Positions 22,759 through 34,200 of a stretch of DNA of 64,000 bases are shown here, one piece after another; the first letter of the stretch is position 1; every line of letters starts with the position of its first letter. The notes under the pieces were generated by a model. The model did not search any database. It was given only the letters and a program-made list of their open reading frames with translations, and was not told the DNA's origin. The translations under genes and the position numbers were made by a program. Where the stretch lies: the NCBI GenBank assembly GCA_963921935.1, contig OY998178.1, forward strand, positions 46,802,951-46,866,950. Reading direction: 5' to 3'. This DNA comes from Galeruca laticollis (taxonomy: Eukaryota; Arthropoda; Insecta; Coleoptera; Chrysomelidae).

Positions 22759-22984
22759 ACTTGGAACCAGGCTTAATAAAAAAATCTCATTTTAAGCTCA
22801 CACTTACTACAAACTGTGTAAGTAATTGGAAATTTTCATTTTTGTAGTAGAAAAATGCCCGAAAAATAAAATCGTCAAATTAATCCATTAACACATCATC
22901 AGATAACGAAAACTACTTTAATACATCTGAAAACTTAAAATAATCGGTTAGAAAAATAATCTCATTTTAGCCTCACACTTACAC

Positions 22985-23313
22985 ACAATGGTAGAAATTC
23001 TAAAAAATTGACAATTGTTTCGATATATTACTTTCATCGTCAGATTATTTGAATTAGATTTTAAAGCTATTTCTGATTCTGTAGCTAATATTATCTTAAT
23101 ATTATTAATAAATGTTGGTGGTATGCTGTACGTTAAGCCTTTATTTAAAAATTCTATTTCACAATTTTTAACCTTAGTGTCTGAAAGGTTTTCAAATCGT
23201 GGTGCAAAGTGTGTTAGTATGTAAGTACTCACAGTTTCATGATGTGAGTGATGAATTCTACGTTGTATGTATTCAAGTTTTTGCTCTTGTTTCTTAAATT
23301 TCTTGTGCTTCAT
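22985..23313 (-). pseudogene. Penelope-like element: N-terminal ORF part joined to the tail
   Basis: The minus-strand frame from 23313 has a basic start (KHKKFKKQEQKLEY), then EIEFLNKGLTYSIPPTFINN, the L-N-K-G-L-x-x-x-x-P block that precedes the RT in PLEs, and about 20 residues more. Near 23035 it runs directly into the family tail (TCGAAACAATTGTC on the minus strand, 22998-23020), so everything from RT to endonuclease is missing. The junction occurs at a CTGACGATGA sequence also found at the hammerhead site of other tails, suggesting microhomology. Confidence 0.6.
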
Positions 23314-23387
23314 TGTGCTGATATTTTTTCTAATTTTAACATCTAAACTGTGAAATTCTACAGGACGTAGTTCGAACGTGAGAACAA

Positions 23388-23564
23388 AATGTAAGAGATA
23401 TTGTTAATAATTCAAATTATCTTTTAAGTGATTATGAAAAGAAATACATCATAAATAAAAATTCTCAATCTCCTCAATTATATGGAACCGTTAAGTTACA
23501 TAAAGTATCGAAACCAATTAGACCTGTAGTTTTTTGTGTTAATTCTCCTTCGAAAGATCTGTAA
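23388..23564 (+). pseudogene. Penelope-like element: start of RT domain
   Basis: The plus-strand frame reads LLSDYEKKYIINKNSQSPQL, YGTVKLHKVSKPIRPVVF and CVNSPSKDL, ending at TAA 23562-23564. P-x-L-Y-G-x-x-K-x-H-K then P-I-R-P-I-V is the PLE RT entry motif. It lies opposite in orientation to the N-terminal piece at 22985-23313, so this locus is rearranged (inverted halves). Confidence 0.7.
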
Positions 23565-25590
23565 TGACAAATAATAATGTATATATTGTGGGGAGATCGA
23601 TATATACAGTACAACAGCAAACATACAATCAACATGTACAAGTTTGCTTTTACCTTGTTTGCAAAGATTGATCAAGTGTGTTGTGGAGATTGGAACTGAA
23701 ACATTTTTCCTTCATTGTACAAAAAAATAGTTGGCTCAGTGTCTTTTTTCCATCTATAAAATGACAGATACACATATGTTTGATCACCTGGATGGTAAAT
23801 AATTTTTTTGTTTTTATATAATACGTTATTGGTATTATTACTTTTCCATCCAACTAATATGCGAGAAAAGTATTGGTTTACCCAAAAAAAAGTTGGAATT
23901 TTGAATAGAATACGAAATGTCTATTTTGTTAAATTAGTAAAAAGCAATTAATACTATTACCAATGTAGTTTTTTTCAGTAACTCGGTAGGCCGATGTTTG
24001 TATGCAGATGCAATTTGTGGCTGTGTACAGGTCCTTGGAGGAACCAAAAGCCCCTGATATGGGGATCAATAAATATAATGCACTTGTGGAATCACTAGCA
24101 ACAGCTAAAAATATTTGTGGTTTATTTTATATCTAGGCTACACTTAACACAATCTTATGAAGCACATGTAGAGTAAATATAAACAGCATTTACGAAACAC
24201 AAATTTACTTATTCAGCATGAAAATTATTTAATTATAATCACTTACAAATACAATACACACTAAACTATAAATTTGGGATATTTTTATGGATACAAAACA
24301 TATGACATTTGACCCATAGAGAAAGGAATAATATTATTTGTCTATGATTTGACCGTCACCATCTGTCATTGAAGTGCTATACCGCGCCATCCATCAAGAC
24401 GGTGGAATGGTTAAACTAAAGTAAAAAGTTGTTCGTTTGCAAAAATTTGCGTGCAACAAATCTCAAAAAGTACAATGATTTGAGATTTCATATTTACAGA
24501 ATCGAATTCTCTTGGCTTCCTTTTGGAGATCGGGTTTTGGCGTCGAAATTGATGACAACAAATTGTCAAAACTACCAAAATCACACCATTACTTAATGGA
24601 GTTTATCTTTTTTATAACAATATAAAACTTAACCAAAATACCTGATTCTCAAGAGTTATACTGTGTTAAAAGTTCAACACTTAATTTCACTGCGTTCTTT
24701 AGATTAGTTGTTTACAAAATGACCTAAATTTTGTTACAGGTCACGGGTGCCAACTGTTTTCAGGTTCCTAAAACGTGAGGCTCCTCTTAAGATGATTTGC
24801 CTCAGCATTTAGGAAGTGGGGAGGGGCTTAAAAGCTAGGTATATGCAACACCGGTAAACACAAGGAACGAAATGATCGATAGAATAAGCCATTGTGACGT
24901 TATAAGGCAGAATCTTAGAATGCTCTTCCAAGTTCAAAGAAATATCCCACGTAGACTCCGGAAGTGTGTAGAAGTGCAAGGTGCCCACCTCGAACATTTA
25001 TTATAGTTTTGTTTTGGTATTTATTTGATAAGTTGTAGGCTAACCAACTAAATTTTTCTACATTCCAATTTTTTTCTTATGTAAACAACACAATGTTCGA
25101 CAATATGCAGTTCAATTAGGAATGTTTGATTGTGTTTTAATACTTCATGTAAATATTTTCAATAAATAATTACAATTAATGATAATTTTCTTCAGAATGT
25201 TTCTTTATGGCGAACGGATTCCTTGGCATGTATAACGATCTAAAAATCTACATATCTCCTAAACCATAAACTGTATCGAGTTAAACAAAGAGTATCTTTT
25301 TGTTAAATAATCGATTGAAAAATTTATTTTTGTTACCCTTGTACTGTACAGGTTGTCCCTGTAAAAGTTACAGGGCATGAGCCGCCCCTGGCCTTCATAT
25401 AGTAGTGTAGAATAATGTATTCCGTCAAACACACTTCATGGATATACGTAATCATACAATAAAAATTCATAATGTTCCAATGTATAATTTAGAAAATATA
25501 CTTAAATAGGCCTATAACTCAGAAACGAGGGGTTGTATGAGAACTTTTTTATGTCACTGCATTATTTTCATATCATCTACTCACTCCCAG
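23565..25590. other. No recognisable gene
   Basis: AT-rich sequence. Short frames on both strands (for example minus 23650-23853 and 24809-24997) show no family motif. A patch at 24000-24060 is less AT-rich but unidentified. Confidence 0.4.
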
Positions 25591-25699
25591 AACACCCTGT
25601 TTATAAACTGATATGTGCAGAATGTAATACTGCATGTTCGAGTCAAACCCTTAGAAATAAGTAGAAATAAATACAAAAATTTCTTTTAAACCAGAAAGT

Positions 25700-26085
25700 A
25701 ATGTGAGTACAAAATTAATAAATGTAAAGTCAAAAATATCCCCATTAAAGAAGTCTGGTATATATAAACTTAAATGTCCAGAATGTAATGCTGTCTATTT
25801 GTGTCAAACCCTTAGAAACTTTGAAATAAAATACAGTGAACACTTACGAACGTACAGTTCTGAACAACCAGAGCAATCCCACTACGCAAAACATGTACTT
25901 GACAACAAACATTCATTGGTTCCTAACACAGAACTTGAAGTACTACGTATTTGTAATAAGAAACAAGAACTGGATTTCCTTGAAGAATTATAAATTAGAA
26001 GACACTTATGAGACCCACAATATGAAGTCGTCAATGAACAGATGAAGGAAGGGAGTTCTCCACTTTTAAACCGTCTTCTTAAGTA
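25700..26085 (+). pseudogene. Penelope-like GIY-YIG endonuclease domain
   Basis: PLE endonucleases nick the target for priming. This frame reads KSGIYKLKCPECNAVYLCQT (GIY motif, the PLE-specific CxxC and the YxxQT motif), then FEIKYSEHL and HYAKHVLDNKHSL and finally the LDFLEEL block. Two in-frame stops follow at 25991 and about 26009 before SPLLNRLLK and a TAA near 26085. PLE endonucleases normally have Y-I-G-Q-T, so YLCQT lacks the Gly. The conserved Arg two turns later is a Lys here (IKYSEH). Both changes argue that it is inactive. Confidence 0.8.
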
Positions 26086-26328
26086 ATAATTGTTAAGATC
26101 AGCAGATATAGTTTTCCTGGATTCCTATATAATTGCACTGTTATACTTAAATGGGAATTAACTATCCAGAATATCCCCATAGGGCTATTGATATCTAAGC
26201 TTTAATATTTGTAATATCATATCCTCTTCTTTTTTCTATTCATATATATTAAATCAATCTTAAGGTAGGTCACTTCTTGGCCTAGCCAAAAATAATTATT
26301 AAACATCAGGTAGGCTTCACATGAAATG

Positions 26329-26395
26329 TAACTTCTGTCATTCTAACGATAATGGTCATATCGAAACAATAGTCAATTTTTTAGAATTTTTGCTA
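26329..26395 (+). ncRNA. Decayed hammerhead-ribozyme motif (PLE family B tail)
   Basis: At the position of the candidate ribozyme in the 63.4-kb copy, this tail has CTAACGA (26343-26349) instead of CTGACGA, followed by GAAAC (26363-26367) and AGTC at 26371-26374. Change of the invariant core G would abolish cleavage, so this is a fossil motif. Confidence 0.4.
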
Positions 26396-26689
26396 TTTTT
26401 TCATTATATTGTGGAATTATTTATATACGGTTAGTTTCCTTTGAAAAAGTACTATGAGTAGATTCCACATAGCAAGAGTCAAAACAGTAAATTTCATTAA
26501 TTTTTTCCGTGTTTACAAAATTCATCCGCCTCTAGTCATCCGATTAGGTCGAGCGACTACTCATTCTATTCATGATTAATTGCTTACAAATTACTAATTG
26601 ATGCCATTGAGATTTCTCAATTATTATTAATGATGAAAACATTTAAAATTGCAATTTTTTTTGTTCAAAGCAATGATAAGATATTAATA

Positions 26690-27110
26690 AATAAGTTTTT
26701 GCACGTAAGTAGGTAATTAGTATTAGAAACAGAAATCATCCCACGAACAAATTTATACAAATTATCATCTTATAAAATTCCAACTGAAGAATCTGTCTAA
26801 TAAATAAGATTTTAGTAGGTTGTAGAAGGAAGACTAAAGAAACTTTTTGAATTTGAATAGCAAAATATTGTGCAAAACAGTATCAAAAGCCTGGTTTACA
26901 CCATGGAAAATTTCTGAATAGTGTTTCTATTACGATTCAATGGCACTGTTGAGTAGTTCAGTGGTTTTTCCAAAATCTGAATTGATTCTATATTCATGCT
27001 GGAGTTTATACTTCCTATAATCAACTTGTCGAAGAGTTTGGAAATGGTGGACAATGAGTTGACTGGTTTGAACGAGGACAAATTTGTTATAGTCCGGGGG
27101 GCAACGTGCA
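26690..27110 (-). pseudogene. Jockey-like LINE RT scrap
   Basis: Minus strand: KPVNSLSTISKLFDKLI (27100-27040), the R-P-I-x-L-L-x-x-x-S-K-x-F-E equivalent. After frame changes come VNQAFDTVLHNILLFKFKKF (D-x-x-x-A-F-D-x-V-W block, with the first catalytic Asp changed to Asn) and KSYLLDRFFS. The order matches RT motifs of the Jockey group. It is degenerate and without the YADD region. Confidence 0.6.
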
Positions 27111-27350
27111 TTTTGGATGGTCATTTCAGGTCGGTTAATTTTGTGTGTAGTAGATAGTCTAGGTAGAGCTATCAATCGAAACCAGCGTCAGCTGTCAGAG
27201 TCGTGGTGGACCTGGTTGTGAGAAAATATCGATTACGTAAAAAACCAACATTCTAAAAATTATTTTAGGTCGTTTGAAAATTTGCAGAGCAAATGTTTAT
27301 ATAAAATTAATACTTAAAAAAAGTCTGCTAAAAAGATAATGGAGGATTAT
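27089..27350 (+). repeat. Dispersed repeat copy A, left part (split by the LTR element)
   Basis: Matches the reverse complement of about 45003-45217, with shared ATAGTCCGGG, TCAGCTGTCAGAGTCG and GGTGGACCTGGT blocks, and AAATTTGCAKAGCAAATGTT near the break. The repeat resumes at 38387 after the Ty3/gypsy insertion. Confidence 0.8.
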
Positions 27351-27354
27351 ACGT

Positions 27355-29500
27355 TGTTACCCAAAAAGTGTGGGTATTTCCCGGAAAACTAAGGGCGTGA
27401 ATTCTTGCCAGGTTGTATGTGGTATTTGGGGAAGTAATTAGACCTGATCACGGATCTAATTACTTAGTTAGTTTAGATGTAATAACTTGAAAAATAAATA
27501 AAGTGAATATGGTAAATTGTTGGACGCCAGTTACTTTCTCAAAAGTAACAAAAACCCAAATAACACATACAAATTATTTTTTCCTTGTGAACCTGAAATT
27601 TTTGGTTTGGTGTGATAAAGCAAAGTGGAAAAAAGTTCTATTTACAATTTAATAATTATACCGTATTTACAATAATTTACAAAGAAATTTACATGATTTT
27701 CTAAATATACAAAAGTTCAGATGTAGAAAAATTATTTCTTTTCAGTTATATAAACTTCAAAATACTTTATAATATTATTGATAATAAAAAGATATAAAAA
27801 AAGTGAATAGTTACAGGTTATAATTGAGAAAAGAGAATTGAAAGAAGTTGAATAACTATAGATTATAATATGATAAAAAGAAAAATATGAACGAAGCTTG
27901 ATGCGACGCAGTAGTTCAAAATTTACACTATACTTTAGAATTCTCAAAGAATGTAATTTTATACTTCCTTTCTATGTATGCACAAAGCTAACATCCCTCA
28001 GGTAGGAAGTCCGTCGCAATGGTTGGAATGATAAGTTTCCTACTGCAAATTTACCATTATATCCCAGCTTTCATGAATCAGCAATTTATTTTTATAGGTA
28101 TATAAGACTACTCAAATCTATATAAGTATACTCAGTTTTGTTGTCTCAACGTTGTATAATTCTACCCGGTTTTGCTAAAAAAACATAGTGCGATGTAATC
28201 AAAATTTCAAACTAAAGTGTCAGCCAGTTCAGACAAACCGCCAAATTGTTAGCGATTATATAATAATTTGCTCTTGGATGATCGCATAATTTTCAAGCTC
28301 AATACTACTATGTTATAATTTGCAGTCGAGTTACTTTAAATAAATCTATATATCTCTGAAATGAATGCAATTTACAATTTTAAATGCGATAAACTATTTG
28401 AGTAAAAACTATTGAACATCAATAAAAAAGTTAACATAAAAAGTTGAAGAATTTACAATAAAATATGAAGTGAATTGAAAAACCAGAAGATATACTTGAG
28501 TTTTAGCAAATCATCGAGAATTTATCCACCACAATTTAAACTACATCTGTCTGACCTCTTGGCTGACGAAAAAGAAAAAAAATATAGAGCAATGTGCATT
28601 TTGTTATTGAGTGATTTTCTTGTAAAATTATTTTCACTATTAAAACTCATAGCTTTTACTTCAATATCTTACAATGCATAAATTTAATTGATAAGGAACA
28701 TTTAAGAAATAATGACATATAAAAACCAGTTGATAAAAACCGTGAAATAAAAAGTTAAGTTTTATATATCATGAGACCAAGTTAATATGTTAGATATGAA
28801 TAATGACAACTTTTATTAAAATCATAGCATCTACATTCATATCTTACGATCGGTATTTAATTAGAAATAAACTTTTGGGAACCAATGATATCATATGAAA
28901 AGAACAATTGAAAAAGAGCAAGAAATGAGAAAAAGTTAAGTTTCATATTCTAAGACAAAATTTAAAATGTGAGATATGAATAATAATTATCAATAATAAT
29001 AAGAATCTCTCCTAGACTTCTCACTGCCTGGAAACGAATATATTTAACATTGAAACAACCAACGTTGAAAGAAACTTGCTATTCTATTTGGATAAAATAC
29101 GTCGTTAACTCGTGCTAATTTTTTTTGGATACTAATAAAAATCATTAATTAAACGAAATAATTCTTACCAGATGTCTAATAGGATTGAACCATGATCTGC
29201 AGAACTATTGGGTTTATATTTTATGTAATATTATTTCTTCATCCACATGGACAAAATTATGTTTAACGAAACGCCAACTAGCACCTTTCACGTCAAAAAG
29301 GAAGAAATCAAAGCCAATCGCCCTACGCTAGTACACTCCGACAGCGCATGCTAATTATCCAATTATTGATTCTTTGAATATTCCGGACTTTCAACGAGTT
29401 TTTAAATTTTAAATCGTGCCTCGTAAGCCGATACCGTGACAGTATTTAATTTGTTGTTAAATTATTTAGATTTATTTCAAAGTGTGAAATTCACGTTACA
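27355..29500 (-). repeat. 3' LTR (2146 bp)
   Basis: Identical by eye to 36237-38382. Its start, in the element sense, is next to the purine tract at 29501-29507. Confidence 0.95.
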
Positions 29501-29507
29501 CCCCCCT
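29501..29507 (-). promoter_or_regulatory. Polypurine tract for plus-strand priming
   Basis: Element-sense AGGGGGG sits directly before the TGTAAC start of the 3' LTR, as expected for the primer of plus-strand DNA synthesis. Confidence 0.75.
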
Positions 29508-31292
29508 ATAAGCCGGAGAAAAAAAATATTTTTTTTATTTATGAAAGACAGAAGAGTCGAGAAGATTTCTATAATATGTTTATATAAACATATTGTTTCA
29601 TGTTTACCAGAAAACTATAAATTGGAAATAAAAAAATAATATTTAAACATCTGTTAATAACTGAAATGAAACCTACCTACACAACTATATCACTAAAACA
29701 ATATTTCTACTATATTTACAAATCTAATATACTCTCATATGACTAAATGAGATAATCTCTATAGAAAATATGTACAACACAGATTGCAACCGCATCCAAT
29801 TGCTTGCAAATTTTGAATTTAAAAGGAAAAAAAATAACTAAAAAAATTAATCTCTCTTTTCGGAGAGTGGAATTGAGTTACTACAAAAAAACTTTACAAC
29901 TGTACATTAGTGTGTTCAGATTCAGAAACTATTATTCCCATTATCTAGTAATGTGAATAGTTCATTCCAAATGTTAGACTTCATAAATAATAGGTAGATA
30001 CTAACAATCATTGAACCTTATAACGTTCAAAAGAAATGTTTTCTAATTAGATGCCTACCTATGAGTAAAAAGAAAAATAGAACCTGGCATGTCTACAATA
30101 ATAACGGGGAAACAATCTACTTTCGTAAATTATTAAATTCATTATATTATGTGACAGCTGCCCATGTGCTATATGACGCAACCGAAAACAAACTACAACC
30201 ACCACATATGGCAAGGAATCATCTGATTTTCAGATTTCCACAAATTGGCTACATAATTATGATTTCATATCATAATTTGTTTGTTTTCAACAAAAATATA
30301 TACCTATTTATACGCAGAAAAATAATCCAACTATCATGACCACTAGGCTTGAACATGAAAAATTATTAATCATTAATCCAGCAACATTGCATTTGATTAA
30401 TCACGATAAGTAACAGATAAGTTACAACTCAGCCATAAGCTGTAAATTAATCTTACCGCACTCTATGCAACGGATTTCCCTTACATCGGGCCACAATCTC
30501 CTGTCTTTAGAGAGGAGGAAAAAAACTTCGTCTGTCTAATTGTTAAGAAACGTCAAAACATTTTCCAACGAAACCAATTATTCAAAATCAAAAGATAATA
30601 AAAAACAAAAATAATCATTTATCCTTTTCGTTATGACGAATAGGATCTACCTAAAGATTATATACGAAAGTCAAAATAGGGTAATTATGTCTAAACTGAC
30701 ATGGGTCACAATCAAAACTAAGACTAATACAATATTAGCTTAATTTCAAATTCTACGATATGCTAAAGTAAAATACAAAATCTTCAAGAAAATTTTAGGT
30801 ACACTCTAAAATTTATAAAAAGGTACAGACTAACTTTAGCCTCGAGAATTTGCATAAATTGCAATAACAACACTACAATACGTAACAGAGGGTTATGGTG
30901 GAATGAATCGACCACTAACGTATCAAATGACATCAATATTCGTGTGTTCGATTGCCTCTATATGACGTATGTAAATCCAAAGATGTTACTGGCGTGGCTA
31001 CAGGACAGTATTACTAGCCTAGCGTGTAATAGCAGAAAAATGAAAAGGAAAAAGTGTTCTCATCTCTGGCCTGACAGAATAATAATATAATGTAATACTA
31101 AATCACGAATAAATTTGCCTTTAAGTTTTATATATGTAGCAAATAATTTTCCGATAGAAAAAAAATGTAAATTTGTGTGAACTGCAATATAGGAACATTA
31201 ATAAAGAAAAAAAACAACGAAAATCGAACCATAGTTATTTGTCAGGAAAATAATAACGATGAAAACAGAATAAAAAAATAAGCGACCGATAT
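29508..31292 (-). other. Long 3' non-coding region between pol and 3' LTR
   Basis: About 1.8 kb in the position where an env gene would be. On the element strand I see no long frame or envelope-like motif. A 92-codon frame on the opposite strand (30061-30339) has no recognisable domain. Confidence 0.6.
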
Positions 31293-34200
31293 TTAAGTAT
31301 CAGAAACATCAGACGTTTCAGAGTCTTGACTTTCATCATCATCAGGTAAATCATGAAATTCTTTTAGATCTTTTACATGCCAACGTCCTAAGTCTTTACC
31401 ATCGAGGTCTTCTAAGTCATAGGCTAATGGTGATATTACACTACGTACTTTACAAAGAATATATTTAGGCATAAATTTAGCTGTAAGATAATTAGCTTTG
31501 TCTGATTTTTGGTAATTTCTCTTCCAGACGTAATTCCCTACAAAAAATCTAATATCACGTTTGCGTAAGTCGTATCGTGCCTTGGACTTAGTATGTGCCA
31601 TATGCAATCGCTTACGAACATCTTCAAACAGTTCAGGCATTTCCTGCGAGTCCTCTAGTCTGTGAACTTTACTAGAAATGGTAATCTGATTATTGGCATT
31701 TTCTGCTATTTTACCATAAAAATCCCCCGAAACTGGGACGTTCCGAGCAAAAACTAAAAAGGAAGGTGCTGTTTCTGTAACTTCATGTTTACTCAGACGT
31801 ATTCCTTGTGCAATACTGTAAACTTGTTCATCCCAAGATCTATGGTCCATGTAACAGTATGATCGAATCGCAGTAACAATCGATTTATTAACACGTTCAC
31901 TGTGATTAATCTGTGGATGAAAGTTACAATTGTACCAAATTTTCTGAACATTATACTTGGTCATTAGTTCCTTGAATAATTTGCTGGTAAACTGTTTGCC
32001 GTTGTCGACAGAGACAATTTGCGGTACTCCGAAGACCAAAAAAACATGATTTTCCAAAAATTTAATAATAGCAGGGGCAGTAGCTTTCGGCAAGGTTTGT
32101 ACTAGAGTAAATTTCGTGAACCAATCCACAACCACAAAGACATATTGGTTACCTTTACGGGAACGAGGATACGGTCCCAATAAATCACAAGATATTAATT
32201 GGAAAGGAAAATTAATATTTCTATATTGTCCCATAAGACCAGCTTGTGGTAGGTTTGTGGGTTTGCAAGCTGCACAAACTTTACAACGTCTAACATATTT
32301 ATTCACGGACTTCCTCAATCCATTCCAATAATACAATTCAGATATTCTGGACAATGTCTTATATACACCTGGATGAGCGGCAGTAGGATGGTCATGAAAT
32401 TGCGACAGAATTTCAGCTCTATTCTTCGTTGGTACTACAATTTTCCAACTAGATACATTACCAATAGAGGCGAACCTATCATACACATGTTTATAAAGAA
32501 TATTATTTTCAACTTTGAAGTTTGGATACTTTTCCGGCTCAGTCTGAACCTTAGTTATCATTCCGAGATACCATTTATCTGGTTGGAGTGAAGATAACTC
32601 TAGAAGGTTAATTTCAGGAAGGCGAGATAGGGCATCTGCGACTACGGTTCCTGTGGATTTCCTATGTACTATTGAAAAATCATATTGTGATAATTGAAGA
32701 ATCCACCTAGCTAAACGTGGTGAAGGTTTCTTCATATTATTCAACCAGACAAGCGAAGAATGATCGGTAATCACAGTAAAGTGACGTCCTACCAGATAAT
32801 ACCTAAAGTGATCAATGCCTATCAAAACAGCGAGTAATTCTCGTTCTGTGGTACTATACTTCCTTTGAACTTTCGTTAACTTCTTACTCATGTATGCGAT
32901 GGGATGTTCTACCGAACCATCCAGCTGATAAAGTACGCTACCAACTCCTACGTCACTCGCATCAGTCATTAAAAAGAAATCCTTGTCAAAATCAGGACTA
33001 CTTAATACAGGAGCTGTGGTCAGTGCTACTTTAATTTTTTCAAAAGCCTCATTTGCCTCCACGGACCAAGTAATGGGCTGATGTTTTTTTCGATCGTTTA
33101 TTAAACCTGAGATAGGGGCAGACAAGGTGGAGAAATTCGAAAGAAAACGGCGATAGTAGGATACCATGCCTAGAAAACGACGAACTTGAGTTGTAGTTTT
33201 GGGCGCTGGATACTCACAGATAGCAGATACCTTCTGTGGATCAGTGCGCAAACCCTGTTCATCTACCAAATATCCTAAAAACCTAAGGGACGGACGACAA
33301 AAATGACATTTTTCAATGTTAACCGTTAAGTTAGCATCTTTTAATTTCTCAAACAGTTTAGTAAGCACATCAAGATGTTTTTCAAAATTGGAAGTACAAA
33401 CAATGATATCATCTAAATAATAAAAACAATGAGGTTCTAATGAAGGACCTATGACTAAATCCATCAATCTACACATTGATGCGGGAGCTGAAACTAATCC
33501 GAATGGAGTGGTATTAAACTCAAATAGTCCCTTGCCTCTAACTGCGAATGCTGTTTTTGGCCGTGAAGATTCCTCCAAAGGAATTTGATAAAAAGCATGT
33601 CGTAAATCTATACTAGAAATAAAACGAGTATCTCTTAATTGGCTTAAAATAACCTCAATATGGGGTAAGGCATACGCATCCTTATTAACTGTGATACTGT
33701 TAAGCTTTCTACCATCAAAAACAACACGAACACCACCATCACTCTTAGAAACTAACCAGACGGGACTACAAAAGGACGATTTACTTTCCCTAATAATGTC
33801 TAATTCCAGCATTTTATCAACTTCATCTTCTAACTTCTGTTGTAACGCCTGTGGTAAGGGATACTGACGTTGCTTAAATGGGGGAGCATCTCCAGTGTCT
33901 ATAAAATGAGTTATTAAATGAGTTCGACCCAGTCTATCTGTAGGACTAATACTTTGAAACTTTTCGATGACTAAATCCAACGCATTCCTTTCGGCCACCG
34001 ATAAATGAGAAACATCCTGAATTGTATTAACAACAGATAAAGATAGTGAATTTACATCTAAAGAAAATTTAACAAAGTCAATTTTAATATTGAATGTTTT
34101 CAAGAAATCCATGCCCAATATGGCTGCATGTTTCACTGAAGGTATAAGATAAAATTTTACCAAATTTGATATATTACCTATTGTGATGAGAGTTTCAACA

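Larger units (their letters stand above)
25602..26410 (+). mobile_element. Penelope-like element 3' fragment (family B): endonuclease and tail
   Basis: The fragment holds the GIY-YIG endonuclease end of a PLE and about 330 bp of tail. The tail has the landmarks shared with 54843-55045 and 63390-63790: CCTATATAATTGCA, ATCCCCATAGGGCTA, AACATCAGGTAGGC and ATCGAAACAATAGTC. A 75-bp segment at 25602-25675 is a diverged duplicate of 25760-25835 inside the endonuclease. Confidence 0.75.

Noticed and set aside
22893..22915. CATCATCAG near 22897 as another hammerhead core
   Set aside because: The reverse complement gives CTGATGATG, but no GAAA or pairing stem follows at a usable distance.
27732..28681. 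Reading frames duplicated exactly at 27732-27947/36614-36829 and 28475-28681/37357-37563
   Set aside because: They are identical only because they lie in the two LTRs; they have no domain and AT-rich chance composition.
30061..30339. 92-codon plus-strand frame inside the LTR element
   Set aside because: Opposite to the element's coding strand, no recognisable domain; likely chance.
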